Both the position numbers and the translations under genes were made by a program. A stretch of 64,000 nt of DNA from VRUE01 sp963788975. GTDB taxonomy: Bacteria > Actinomycetota > Thermoleophilia > Solirubrobacterales > 70-9. The stretch is from the NCBI GenBank assembly GCA_963788975.1, contig CAWBIJ010000004.1:558001-622000 (forward strand). Direction: 5' to 3'. Positions 10,567 to 18,811 of the stretch are shown one piece after another. Under the pieces are notes generated by a model. It ran no database searches. It worked only from the letters and a program-made list of their open reading frames with translations, and was not told the DNA's origin. Each line of letters starts with the position of its first letter. Position 1 is the stretch's first letter.

Positions 10567-10591
10567 CTAACCCGCTGCATAAGATCGGCCG

Positions 10592-11737
10592 GTGGACTTC
10601 GAGCTGAGCGACGAGCAGCGACTGCTGCGCGACACCGTGCGGGACTTCGCCCGCCAAGAGGTCGCGCCGGTGGCGGAGGAGCTGGACCGCGAGAAGCGGT
10701 TCCCCTACGAGATCGTCGAGAAGATGGGCGGGCTCGGGCTGATGGGGATCCCGTTCCCGCAGGAGTACGGCGGCGGCGGCGCGGACACGCTGTCCTACGT
10801 GCTGGCGGTCGAAGAGCTGGCCCGGATCGACTCGTCGGTCTGCATCACGATGGCCGCCCACACCTCGCTCGGCACGATGCCGATCTACCTCTGGGGCACG
10901 GACGAGCAGAAGGCCGAGTGGCTGCCGCGGCTCTGCAGCGGCGAGCGCCTCGCTTCTTTCGGACTGACCGAGCCCGAGGCCGGTTCCGACGCCGGCAACG
11001 TGCGCACGACCGCGAAGCTCGAGGACGGCGAGTGGGTTGTCGACGGGGCGAAGCAGTTCATCACCAACTCGGGCACTGAGATCTCGGGCTGCGTATCGAT
11101 CACGGCGGTGACCGGCGAGGCCAACGGGCGCAAGGAGATCTCCAACCTGATCGTGCCCAACGGGACGCCCGGCTACGAGGCGGGCGAGCCCTATCGCAAG
11201 ATGGGCTGGAACGCCTCCGACACGCGGCCGCTCTCCTTCGACGGCTGCCGCGTGCCCGAGTCCAACCTGCTCGGGCGCCGCGGCGATGGCTTCAAGAACT
11301 TCCTCCACATCCTCGACGGCGGCCGCATCGGCGTCGCCGCGATGGGTGTGGGACTCGCCCAGGGCGCCCTCGACGAGGCGCTCGCTTACGCCAAGGAGCG
11401 CCAGGCGTTCGGCCAGCCGATCGCGAAGTTCCAGTCGATCCAAGCGAAGATCGCCGACCTCTCGGCCCAGATCGAGGCGGCGCGCCTGCTCACCTGGCGC
11501 GCGGCGCTGGAGAAGGACGCCGGCAAGTCGTTCACCCTGACCGCGGCCCAGGCGAAGCTGATCACCGGCCGCCTCGCCGTGCGCGCGACCGAGGAGGCGG
11601 TGCAGATCCACGGCGGCTACGGCTACATCGAGGAGTACCCCGTCTGCCGCTTCTACCGCGACGCCAAGATCCTCACGATCGGCGAGGGCACCGATGAGGT
11701 GCAGCAGATGGTGATCGCGCGCCAGCTCGGCTGCTGA
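10592..11737 (+). CDS. Acyl-CoA dehydrogenase
   Basis: FAD-dependent acyl-CoA dehydrogenase of 381 residues, normal family length, donating electrons to ETF (etfB is at the window start). Motifs: FGLTEPEAGSDAG (FAD/substrate signature), FITNSG, RQAFGQPIAKFQSIQ, and the C-terminal QIHGGYGYIEEYPVCRFYRD with the glutamate at the short- or branched-chain catalytic-base position. The start is GTG at 10592, with no clear Shine-Dalgarno and only 25 bp to the divergent gene, so a leaderless transcript is possible. Chain-length specificity cannot be read from the sequence. Confidence 0.93.
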   Translation: MDFELSDEQRLLRDTVRDFARQEVAPVAEELDREKRFPYEIVEKMGGLGLMGIPFPQEYGGGGADTLSYVLAVEELARIDSSVCITMAAHTSLGTMPIYLWGTDEQKAEWLPRLCSGERLASFGLTEPEAGSDAGNVRTTAKLEDGEWVVDGAKQFITNSGTEISGCVSITAVTGEANGRKEISNLIVPNGTPGYEAGEPYRKMGWNASDTRPLSFDGCRVPESNLLGRRGDGFKNFLHILDGGRIGVAAMGVGLAQGALDEALAYAKERQAFGQPIAKFQSIQAKIADLSAQIEAARLLTWRAALEKDAGKSFTLTAAQAKLITGRLAVRATEEAVQIHGGYGYIEEYPVCRFYRDAKILTIGEGTDEVQQMVIARQLGC

Positions 11738-11815
11738 GGCCTACCGGATCCTGAAGCCGCTCATGATTGAGCGAGGATACCTAAAACTGGGGTGCTTTGC
11801 AACCAAAATCGTGGA

Positions 11816-12220
11816 TTAGGCGGAGGGACGCGACGTAACGACGCCCTCGGGCCGTCCGACGACCTCGGCCGCGCGTCCGACTTTCTCGCCGATCCCGTAG
11901 TGGGCGCAGATCGCCAGCTCGTGCTCGCGCAGCAGGGGGCGGGTCGGGTCGACTAAGGGCGCCCTGCGCAGCGCCTCCCGCTCGTGAGCGATCCAGACGC
12001 GACCCGCGCCACCGGCGCAGTTGCGCAGAAGGACGGCGACGAGCTTGGTCCGACGGCGGCCGAGCTTGGCGATCAGCCAGACGGCCTCGCCCCCCTCGGC
12101 GTCCAGGTAGAGGCTGTGGACTTTGCCCCCGATGCGGCTGCCGTCGAGCTGGTCGAGCTCGAAGCCGACCCAGCGGCTCGCCTCCTCGAGCGCGGGCGGC
12201 GCGACCGCCGGCTCAGTCAT
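11816..12220 (-). CDS. PRC-barrel domain protein
   Basis: 134-residue protein with a PRC-barrel-like beta domain (EEASRWVGFELDQLDGSRIGGKVHSLYLD) and a basic middle segment. Such domains occur in RNA-processing factors (RimM) and photosynthetic reaction-centre H subunits; single-domain versions in actinobacteria have no assigned function. The ATG at 12220 overlaps the 3' end of meaB by 8 bases, so the two are probably translated from one message. Confidence 0.6.
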   Translation of the reverse strand: MTEPAVAPPALEEASRWVGFELDQLDGSRIGGKVHSLYLDAEGGEAVWLIAKLGRRRTKLVAVLLRNCAGGAGRVWIAHEREALRRAPLVDPTRPLLREHELAICAHYGIGEKVGRAAEVVGRPEGVVTSRPSA

Positions 12221-13175
12221 CGGCCTGCCTCTCCAGCAGCTCGGAGGCGGCGCTGGCCGGGTCGAGCTCACGCCGCACCACCCGTTCCAGCAGCTCCTCG
12301 GTCCCCGGGTCGCCGGCGGCGGTCGCCTCCAGCCGTCGCCGCATCCGCGAGGCCGCGATCCCGAGCACCTCGTTGCGCAGGTTGCGGGCGCGCCTCTGAT
12401 CAAGCGTCCCCTCCCGCTGGATGTATGCGCGGTGCTCGTCGATCGCAGCGGCCAGCTCAGCGACCCCCTCGCCGCGCGCCGCCTCGGTGCAGAGAATCGG
12501 CACCTGCCAACCCTCCGGATCGTGGGAGAGCGCGAGGACGCTGCGCACCTCGCGCACCATCGTGTCGGTCATCGGGTGGTCGGCCTTGTTGACGACGATC
12601 ACATCGGGGATCTCCATTACACCTGCCTTGAGGGCCTGAATCGAGTCGCCGGAGCCGGGCATCAGCGCCAGCACGATCGTGTCGGCGTGGTCGACGATGT
12701 CGATCTCTGCCTGACCGACGCCGACGGTCTCGATCAGCACGTCGTCCTTGCCGGCGGCGTCCATCGCCAGCGCCACCTGGAGGGCGGCCTCGGAGAGGCC
12801 GCCAAGCGCGCCCCGCGAGGCCATCGAGCGAATGAAGACGCCGGGGTCGAGGAAGTGGTCGGAGAGCCGGATCCGGTCGCCGAGAAGCGCACCGCGGGTG
12901 AAGGGGCTGGAGGGGTCGATCGAGAGCACCGCGACCTGCCGCTCGGCCTTGCGCAGCTCGGTGGTGAGGGCTCCGATAAGGGTGCTCTTCCCCACCCCCG
13001 GCGGGCCGGTGAAGCCGACGATCCGCGCCTTGCCGGTGCGCGGATAGACCTCGCGCACCAGCTCCCAGCCCGCGGGGTCGTCGGACTCGATCAGGGTGAT
13101 CGCCCGCGCCAGTGCGCGCTTGTCGCCTGCGACGAGGCGCTCCGCGAGCGAGGTCTCCTTGGCGGTGTCTGCCAC
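12213..13175 (-). CDS. meaB: Methylmalonyl-CoA mutase-associated GTPase
   Basis: G3E-family GTPase (MeaB/ArgK) that gates adenosylcobalamin delivery to methylmalonyl-CoA mutase and protects it from inactivation. It is 320 residues long with Walker A GPPGVGKST at 57-65, Asp switch SIDPSSPFTRGALLGDRIR, IETVGVGQAEIDI and guanine-specificity motif VNKAD. The start is GTG at 13175. Its natural partners, the split mutase subunits, lie at 0.5-2.6 kb. The PRC-barrel gene overlaps its 3' end; the acyltransferase gene is divergent, 29 bp away. Confidence 0.95.
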   Translation of the reverse strand: MADTAKETSLAERLVAGDKRALARAITLIESDDPAGWELVREVYPRTGKARIVGFTGPPGVGKSTLIGALTTELRKAERQVAVLSIDPSSPFTRGALLGDRIRLSDHFLDPGVFIRSMASRGALGGLSEAALQVALAMDAAGKDDVLIETVGVGQAEIDIVDHADTIVLALMPGSGDSIQALKAGVMEIPDVIVVNKADHPMTDTMVREVRSVLALSHDPEGWQVPILCTEAARGEGVAELAAAIDEHRAYIQREGTLDQRRARNLRNEVLGIAASRMRRRLEATAAGDPGTEELLERVVRRELDPASAASELLERQADD

Positions 13176-13204
13176 GGCTGCGCCAGTCTAGAGTCCGCGC
13201 CGCC

Positions 13205-13855
13205 ATGATCCGCTTCCTCGCCCGCAACGGCATGCTGTCGCCGAAATACGCACGCCTGCTCGGTCGCTGGCTGCGCCGCCGCCTCCTCACCCGGGCCGGC
13301 TGGCGTTGGCGAACCGACGGGCCGGTCTTCTTCGGCCGCGGCCTGGAACTGCAGATCGCCCGCGGAGCCCGGGTCGAGTTTGGGCGCTTCGTCTGGGTCG
13401 GCGACGGGACGAAGGTCCGCTGTCACGAGGGCACGGTCGAGATCGGCGCCAAGACGGTACTCGGGCAAGAGTGCACGATCTCCGCCTACAAGCGGGTGCG
13501 GATCGGCGAGCAGTGCGTGATCGCCGACCGGGCGATGTTCATCGACTTCGACCACGGCGTGGTCGAAGTCGATCGGCCGATCCGCGTGCAGGGGATCTAC
13601 ACGCGCGACGTCGAGGTCGGCTCCAACGTCTGGATCGGCTACGGCGCCTGCATCCTGCGCGGCGTCCGCGTCGGCGACAACTCGATTATCGGGACCAACT
13701 CGGTGGTGACCAAGGACGTCCCCGCCAACGCAGTCGTCGCCGGCATCCCGGCCCGGATCATCCGCATGCGCGACGCGCCACAGCAGCTGCACTGGTCCCA
13801 TCCGGTCGAGCCCGACCCGGACGCCTGGACGACGATGCCACCGCCGCAGGACTGA
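13205..13855 (+). CDS. Left-handed beta-helix (hexapeptide) acyltransferase
   Basis: 216-residue acyltransferase of the LbetaH/WbbJ type. The hexapeptide repeats run from about residue 50 to 185 (for example VEVGSNVWIGYGACILRGVRVGDNSIIGTNSVV) and end with the typical VVAGIPARIIR. It would transfer an acyl group to a sugar or polysaccharide. The ATG at 13205 is preferred to longer in-frame starts because those run into meaB. The first 40 residues are basic, which could favour membrane association. Substrate unknown. Confidence 0.82.
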   Translation: MIRFLARNGMLSPKYARLLGRWLRRRLLTRAGWRWRTDGPVFFGRGLELQIARGARVEFGRFVWVGDGTKVRCHEGTVEIGAKTVLGQECTISAYKRVRIGEQCVIADRAMFIDFDHGVVEVDRPIRVQGIYTRDVEVGSNVWIGYGACILRGVRVGDNSIIGTNSVVTKDVPANAVVAGIPARIIRMRDAPQQLHWSHPVEPDPDAWTTMPPPQD

Positions 13856-14049
13856 GGCGCTCGCTGCTATAACACCTGATGATGCGTATTGTCTGCAAGA
13901 CAGAACAGTTAATCAAGGATGAGCTCCAGTCGCGACGGTCCGCTCATAAACGGTCCCCGTCGAGGCAGTTGTCTCGAGGCGGTAGACAGACCGATCGCGG
14001 TCGCGTTCCGCCTGTGGCGCGGCTCCGGCGGAGCCCCAAGAATGCGACG

Positions 14050-14340
14050 GTGGACGTCGCCCGCCACTTCGGCAGGAACCTCGCGCGCTGCCGTAAACGC
14101 GCCAACCTCTCGCAGGAAGAGCTGGCGGTTCGCGCTTCGCTGCACAGGACCGCGGTGGGGCAGATCGAGCGGGGAGAACGCGTCGCTCGCGTCGACACGC
14201 TGATCAAGCTCGCAGGCTCGCTCGAGATCCCACCAGGCGAGCTGCTCGAGGGGATGGGCTGGGACCCGGGCGGCACCCGGCTCGGTCAGTTCAGCGCGGC
14301 GAACGACTCCAGCGGAGCCGAGGTCCAGCAGGTCGCCTAG
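14050..14340 (+). CDS. XRE-family helix-turn-helix regulator
   Basis: Small XRE/Cro-type DNA-binding protein of 96 residues from a GTG at 14050: FGRNLARCRKRANLSQEELAVRAS is the HTH, followed by VGQIERGERVARVDTLIKLAGSLEIPPGELLEG. A longer in-frame start at 13879 adds 57 Arg/Ser-rich residues unlike any domain and is not preferred. The stop TAG at 14338-14340 lies inside the CTAG target duplicated by the IS element. No associated toxin or target gene is evident. The 190 bp upstream hold nothing else recognisable. Confidence 0.7.
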   Translation: MDVARHFGRNLARCRKRANLSQEELAVRASLHRTAVGQIERGERVARVDTLIKLAGSLEIPPGELLEGMGWDPGGTRLGQFSAANDSSGAEVQQVA

Positions 14341-14364
14341 CTGTAGTTCCTAACAACGTTGTTC
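14341..14364 (+). repeat. Left terminal inverted repeat of IS481-type element
   Basis: 24-bp terminal repeat beginning CTGTAGTTCCTA and ending GTTGTTC; differs from the right end at three internal positions. Preceded by the CTAG target copy. Confidence 0.9.
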
Positions 14365-14424
14365 ATCCGGGCCTCCTTGAAGGCTGGGGGTGTCGAAGCC
14401 ACCCAGCAACAAGGAGGACACCGG

Positions 14425-15375
14425 ATGAGACTTCACGCTAACGCCCGCACCTGCCCGAATAGCCGCAGGCTCTTGGTCCGCCGGATCGAAGAGGAGGGCT
14501 GGTCGCTGATGGCTGCGGCCGAGGCCGCCGCCATCAGCGAGCGCTCAGCCCGCAAGTGGCTGGGCCGCTGGCGAGCAGAGGGCGAGGCCGGCCTTCTGGA
14601 TCGCTCCTCGGCGCCGAAGCGCATCCCGCACCGGACCCCGGACTCGGTGGTCGAGGCGATCGCAGCTCTGCGGCGGCTGCGGATGACAGCGGCCGAGATC
14701 GCCGAGATCCTCGGCCTGGCGCTTTCGACCGTCTCGGCCTGGCTGAAGCGGATCGGCCTCGGCAAGCGCAGCCGCCTCGATCCACCGGAGCCGCCCAACC
14801 GCTACGAGCGCTCGCGGCCGGGCGAGCTGATCCACATCGACGTCAAGAAGCTTGGTCGCTTCGGGGTGGCCGGCAAGCGAATGGTGGGCAAGCGCCACAC
14901 CAGCGGCGGCTACGGCTGGGAGTGCTGCCACGTCTGCGTCGACGATGCCACCCGCCTCGCCTACGTGGAGGTGCTGCCTGACGAGCGGGGCGAGACCGCC
15001 GTCAGCTTCCTGCGGCGTGCCGTCGCCTGGCTTGCCGAGCGCGGGGTGAAGGTGGAGCGGGTGATGACCGACAACGGCTCTCCCTATCGCTCCACCGTCC
15101 ATGCCCGGGCCTGCCGGGAGCTCGGCATCCGCCACCTCCGCACCCAGCCCTACCGGCCCCGCACCAATGGCAAGGCCGAGCGCTTCATCCAGACGATGCT
15201 GCGCGAGTGGGCCTACGGACGCCTCTACGGCAGCTCGACTGAACGAGCCAGCCAGCTCACTGGCTGGCTCGAGCGCTACAACTACCGCAGAAAGCACGGC
15301 TCCCTCGGCCATCGCCCGCCGGCAACTCGACTTGATGAGCTGCTCGGGAACAACCTGGCTAGGAACTACAGCTAG
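14425..15375 (+). CDS. IS481-family transposase
   Basis: 316-residue DDE transposase. N-terminal helix-turn-helix: AAEAAAISERSARKWLGRWR; a second HTH lies around residues 85-110. The rve-type catalytic core starts at PGELIHIDVKKLGRFG (first Asp), then VMTDNGSPYRS (second Asp) and NGKAERFIQTMLREW (Glu), ending YNYRRKHGSLGHRPPATRL. The ATG at 14425 has AAGGAGG 7 bases upstream. The stop codon TAG at 15373-15375 is provided by the right CTAG target copy, outside the element itself. No frame damage, so probably active. Confidence 0.95.
   Translation: MRLHANARTCPNSRRLLVRRIEEEGWSLMAAAEAAAISERSARKWLGRWRAEGEAGLLDRSSAPKRIPHRTPDSVVEAIAALRRLRMTAAEIAEILGLALSTVSAWLKRIGLGKRSRLDPPEPPNRYERSRPGELIHIDVKKLGRFGVAGKRMVGKRHTSGGYGWECCHVCVDDATRLAYVEVLPDERGETAVSFLRRAVAWLAERGVKVERVMTDNGSPYRSTVHARACRELGIRHLRTQPYRPRTNGKAERFIQTMLREWAYGRLYGSSTERASQLTGWLERYNYRRKHGSLGHRPPATRLDELLGNNLARNYS
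15348..15371 (-). repeat. Right terminal inverted repeat of IS481-type element
   Basis: 24-bp inverted copy of the left end, finishing TAGGAACTACAG, immediately followed by the second CTAG target copy at 15372-15375. Confidence 0.9.
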
Positions 15376-16568
15376 GCGGGATCCAGCTTGGCGCCGGCGA
15401 GATCGGCGTAGAGGGAGGCCGTCTGCTCGGCCACGTCCCCCCAGTCGAAGCGACGCAGGTGCTCATAGGCTTCGGCGACCAGGCGGCGGCCGAGCTCGTC
15501 GTCGCAGAGGACGCGGATCGCGACCTCGGCCAGGGCGTCGGGGTCGTGGGCACGGAAGCGCAGACCGGCCTCCTCATGGGGGACGACCTCGCGCAGCCCG
15601 CCCGTGTCGGCGACGATGCAGGGACAGCCCGAGGCCATCGCCTCCAGCGCGACCAGCCCGAAGGGCTCGTAAATCGAGGGGACCACGGTGAGGTCGGCGA
15701 TCCGGTAAAGCGAGTGCAGGACGTCGTCGCCGATCCAGCCGAGGAAGGTGCCGTGATCCATCAGCCCCAAGTCCTCCGCCTGCTTGTGCAGCTCCGCCTC
15801 GTGGGTGCCGGAGCCGGCGACCAGGAACCGCGTTCCCGGCGCCTCTTCGATCAGCCGGGGCATCGCCTCCAGGGCCAGCTGGAAGCCCTTCTCGTAGACC
15901 AGCCTGCCGATCAGCAGCACCAGCTTCTCCTCCGGCGCGGCGAACTCGGAGCGCAGCCGCTTCAGCTCGGCCGGATCCTGCGGTTGCAGGTCGTCCGGAT
16001 CGATGCCGTTGGGAATTACGGTCACCCGCTCCTCCTCGACGCCGAAGATGTCGACGATCTGCTCCCGCATGTAGTGCGAGCAGGCGATCACCCGTTCCGA
16101 GCGATTCGTGATCCAGCGCTCGACCCCGTGGATGTAGGACTGCGGGTGCTTGTCGACCCAGCCCTGGTGGCGGCCGTGCTCGGTCGCGTGGATGGTCGTC
16201 ACCAGCGGCGCCCGGAAGCGCTTGGCGAGGTGATCGCAGGCGTTGGCGACCAGCCAGTCGTGACCGTGGACGAGATCGAAGCTGTAGCGGTCGCCGAGCT
16301 CGACCCCGGCGGCGAGCATGTCCGAGTTCATCCGCTCGACCCAGGCGACGAACTCGCCCAGGTCGGTCGGGCGCTTCGGCTCGCGGATGCGGTGGATGAT
16401 GACGCCGTCGCGGCGCTCCTCGGCCGGCGACTCCTCGCCGCCGCGGGTGAGGACGTGGACCTCGACCTCGCGCTCGACCAGGGCCTCGGAGATCTTGCGG
16501 ACGTGACGCGCCAGGCCGCCCTCGATCAGCGGCGGGTACTCCCAGGAGAGGATCAGGACGCGGGTCAT
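15372..16568 (-). CDS. GT4-family glucosyltransferase (Rv3032/GlgM-like)
   Basis: 398-residue GT-B glycosyltransferase of family GT4. N-terminal domain: LILSWEYPPLIEGGLARHV; sugar-nucleotide domain: VIPNGID, LLIGRLVYEKGFQLALEAMP, and the E-x7-E motif EPFGLVALE. Closest known types are actinobacterial alpha-1,4-glucan synthases that extend glycogen, maltose-1-phosphate or methylglucose polysaccharides. It is the last gene of a three-gene leftward cluster behind a GH57 enzyme and a methyltransferase, the order of mycobacterial Rv3030-Rv3031-Rv3032. Its stop TAG (15374-15372) is formed by the CTAG target copy of the adjacent IS and remains intact. Confidence 0.88.
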   Translation of the reverse strand: MTRVLILSWEYPPLIEGGLARHVRKISEALVEREVEVHVLTRGGEESPAEERRDGVIIHRIREPKRPTDLGEFVAWVERMNSDMLAAGVELGDRYSFDLVHGHDWLVANACDHLAKRFRAPLVTTIHATEHGRHQGWVDKHPQSYIHGVERWITNRSERVIACSHYMREQIVDIFGVEEERVTVIPNGIDPDDLQPQDPAELKRLRSEFAAPEEKLVLLIGRLVYEKGFQLALEAMPRLIEEAPGTRFLVAGSGTHEAELHKQAEDLGLMDHGTFLGWIGDDVLHSLYRIADLTVVPSIYEPFGLVALEAMASGCPCIVADTGGLREVVPHEEAGLRFRAHDPDALAEVAIRVLCDDELGRRLVAEAYEHLRRFDWGDVAEQTASLYADLAGAKLDPA

Positions 16569-16581
16569 CGTCGGGACGGAG

Positions 16582-17991
16582 CTAGGGCTCCAGAAGCGGG
16601 GCGAGGCTTAGGTCCGGGGCGAGGGAGCGCATGCGCGGGTCCGTGGTGGCCGGGGAGTCTATGGCCTGCAGCGCGGCTCCGGCGTGCCAGGTTGCCCGCT
16701 GGAAGGCATAGTCACCAGCCTGGCCGCGCTTGTCGAGGAAGGCCCAGTCGCTCGACTGGGCGGCGAGCAGCTCCCGTGCCGCCCGCAGCGCCGCCGGGCC
16801 CCGCAGGCCGGCCGAGAGCGTTCGCAACAGGCGCAGCTCGAGCCGCCGCGCGCCCCAGGCCAGATCGGCGACCGGGGGGGAGTCCCAGGTGCTGAGGTCC
16901 TTGTCCTCGCCCCAGCTCCCGGCGGCCAGCGGCCGCTCGACCGGCTCGTGCTCGGCGAGCGCCTGGGGCACGGTGAGCAGGCGCACCCCGGCGGCCTCGG
17001 CTCCGGCCAGAACCTCGCGTAGCCAGATCGCCCCCTCCGACCACCAGTGGCCGAGCAGCTCGGTGTCGATCGCGAAGACGAGCAGGCCACGGCGGCCGCT
17101 CGAAGTCTGAGCCTCGCGCAACCGGGCTGCGGCCGCGGCGAGGAACTCCCCTGCCTGCCGGCGCACTGCCTCCTCGGCCGCGGCCGGGTCGTAGGCCCCT
17201 CCGCCGACCTTCCAGATCCGCACCCCACGCAGCGACTTGCCCGCGAACTGAGCGTGGGCTGGGTCGGAGGGATAGCCGTCGAGCGACCAGAGCCACTGGA
17301 TCGCCTCCCAGTCGATCGGCAGCGCCACGGGACCCGCCTCGGTCGCAACTGGCCGGAGCGCCTCCTGCGAATCGTCGTGAGCGCTCTGGTCGACGCAGAA
17401 CCAGCCCACCCCCTGCTCCGCCAGGGCCCACTCGAGGCCCGGCGCGTAGGCGCACTCCGGCAACCAGAAGCCGCCGTCCCAGCCGAAGCGCCGCCTGTGT
17501 GAGCGAATCCCGGCGTCGAGCTGCAGCCGCAGTCCCTCGCGCGTCGCCAGCAGCGGCAGCACCGCGTGGGTGGCCGCAGACGTCGCCAGCGCGATCCGGC
17601 CGGATTTCTCCGCTTCGCGGAAGAGCCGCAGCGGGTCGCCCCCAGCATCGTCGAGCAGCTCCAGCGCGTGCCGGTACCGGGCCAGCTCCGCTTCGCAGGC
17701 CGCCCGGCACTCGGCCGACACCTGTCCAACATCGGCCTCGGCGGCTCCGATCCGCCACTCGAGGAGGAAGTCGCAAAGCCGCTCCCGCAGACCGGCGTCC
17801 TCCAGTTGGTCTGCCAGCACGGGAGTGATCGTCATCGTCAGCCGCTCGGCCACCTCGAGCACCGGCAGGTAGGAGCGGATCACCGCGTCGAAGAGCCACT
17901 CCTCGCCGAACGGGTAGGTGCCGAAGCCCTCGACGTAGGGCATGTGGCTGTGCAGGACGATAGCCAGGTCGCCGGCGGTGTCCTCAGGCAT
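16582..17991 (-). CDS. GH57-family alpha-glucan branching enzyme-like protein (Rv3031-like)
   Basis: 469-residue GH57 protein with a DUF1957-type C-terminal helical domain. Family regions in order: LHSHMPYV, ATSAATHAVLPL, the nucleophile region GGFWLPECAYAPG (Glu), the acid/base region FAIDTELLGHWWSEG (Asp), and SSDWAF in the helical domain. GH57 members with this layout introduce alpha-1,6 branches into alpha-1,4-glucans. The ATG at 17991 overlaps the end of the upstream methyltransferase gene by 8 bases, and the GT4 gene follows 13 bp downstream, so the three act in one pathway. Confidence 0.87.
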   Translation of the reverse strand: MPEDTAGDLAIVLHSHMPYVEGFGTYPFGEEWLFDAVIRSYLPVLEVAERLTMTITPVLADQLEDAGLRERLCDFLLEWRIGAAEADVGQVSAECRAACEAELARYRHALELLDDAGGDPLRLFREAEKSGRIALATSAATHAVLPLLATREGLRLQLDAGIRSHRRRFGWDGGFWLPECAYAPGLEWALAEQGVGWFCVDQSAHDDSQEALRPVATEAGPVALPIDWEAIQWLWSLDGYPSDPAHAQFAGKSLRGVRIWKVGGGAYDPAAAEEAVRRQAGEFLAAAAARLREAQTSSGRRGLLVFAIDTELLGHWWSEGAIWLREVLAGAEAAGVRLLTVPQALAEHEPVERPLAAGSWGEDKDLSTWDSPPVADLAWGARRLELRLLRTLSAGLRGPAALRAARELLAAQSSDWAFLDKRGQAGDYAFQRATWHAGAALQAIDSPATTDPRMRSLAPDLSLAPLLEP

Positions 17992-18745
17992 GACAGACGG
18001 CGACGAAGTCCAGGGCCCGGTCGAGGTTCCCGGTCCTGAGGGCGAAGTCGGAGGCCGAGATCGCCGGCGTGAAGCGGTCGTAGAACGGCTTGGTGATGTG
18101 GAGCGCCTTATGGGCCCGATCCCAGCCGATCCGGATCGCCAGCTCGTGGGCGCGCAGCTTGCGGGCGTGGAAGAGGCCGAACAGCTCGACTTGGGGGAAG
18201 TGGGCCTCGCAGAGCTCGCGGAACTCGGCCGCGCGGTACTCGCGCACGTGCCAGGGGTTGTCGGACTTCTCCGCACCTGGGGGGGCCAGGGTGAGCAGGT
18301 TGGGGGTGGAGACGTAGGCGACGCCCTCTGGGGCGAGCATCGACTTGAAATGCTCGAGGATCGCGCCGGCGTCCTGCACGTGCTCGATCGTCTGTAGGAA
18401 GACGACCGCATCGCAAGGCTCGGCGAAGCTCTCGACCAAGTCGCGCTCGAAGCGCAGGTTGGGCCGCACGTAGCGCAGGCGCGCGTGCTCGTGCGCCTCC
18501 GGGTTGGCATCGACGCCGACGACGCCGACCGCCGCCCCCGCCAGCGCGTCGGAGCCGTAGCCCTCGCCGCAGGCCATGTCGACGACGCGCCTGCCCCCCA
18601 CCCGCGCCGCAATCCACTCGTAGACGACCAGGTGGCGGCGGTACCAGTAGTTCTCCTCTGGCACGTCGGGCAGCGTCCGCTCGCCGGTCAGAGGCAGCGG
18701 TGGCACGCCTGGGGGCTGGTTGCGCTGGACGTATTCGCGATCCAC
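17984..18745 (-). CDS. SAM-dependent methyltransferase (Rv3030-like)
   Basis: 253-residue class I methyltransferase. SAM motif I VVDMACGEGYGSDALAG, acidic motif VGVDANPEAHEHAR, and post-motif region FLQTIEHVQDAGAILEHF. It heads the cluster with the GH57 and GT4 genes; by position it matches Rv3030, proposed to methylate glucose units of mycobacterial methylglucose lipopolysaccharide. The start codon reads MDREYVQRNQPPG. The 66-bp gap to the divergent methyltransferase at 18812 must hold the promoters for both directions. Sugar O-methylation is inferred from context only. Confidence 0.8.
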   Translation of the reverse strand: MDREYVQRNQPPGVPPLPLTGERTLPDVPEENYWYRRHLVVYEWIAARVGGRRVVDMACGEGYGSDALAGAAVGVVGVDANPEAHEHARLRYVRPNLRFERDLVESFAEPCDAVVFLQTIEHVQDAGAILEHFKSMLAPEGVAYVSTPNLLTLAPPGAEKSDNPWHVREYRAAEFRELCEAHFPQVELFGLFHARKLRAHELAIRIGWDRAHKALHITKPFYDRFTPAISASDFALRTGNLDRALDFVAVCHA

Positions 18746-18811
18746 GGCGGGGACCGTATTGCGGCCTCGGCGTTCCGTGCTTTACGCCAATCCGCATAGA
18801 GTTCCGGCCGC

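Larger units (their letters stand above)
14341..15371 (+). mobile_element. IS481-family insertion sequence, complete
   Basis: 1031-bp element with 24-bp terminal inverted repeats at 14341-14364 and 15348-15371 (21 of 24 positions match, both beginning CTGTAGTTCCTA from outside). It is flanked by direct CTAG copies at 14337-14340 and 15372-15375, the target preference known for IS481. One intact transposase is inside. The intact ends and frame suggest a recent insertion. Confidence 0.93.

Noticed and set aside
11738..11815. GCTCA-TGAT-TGAGC hairpin as terminator after the acyl-CoA dehydrogenase
   Set aside because: Only five base pairs and no U-run; too weak to call.
13879..14049. Longer N-terminus for the XRE regulator
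   Set aside because: The added residues are Arg/Ser-rich with no domain pattern and the HTH begins right after the GTG at 14050.
15372..18745. Calling the cluster a glycogen operon
   Set aside because: The methyltransferase and gene order match Rv3030-3032 better, and no GlgC, GlgP or GlgX lies nearby; still not proven.
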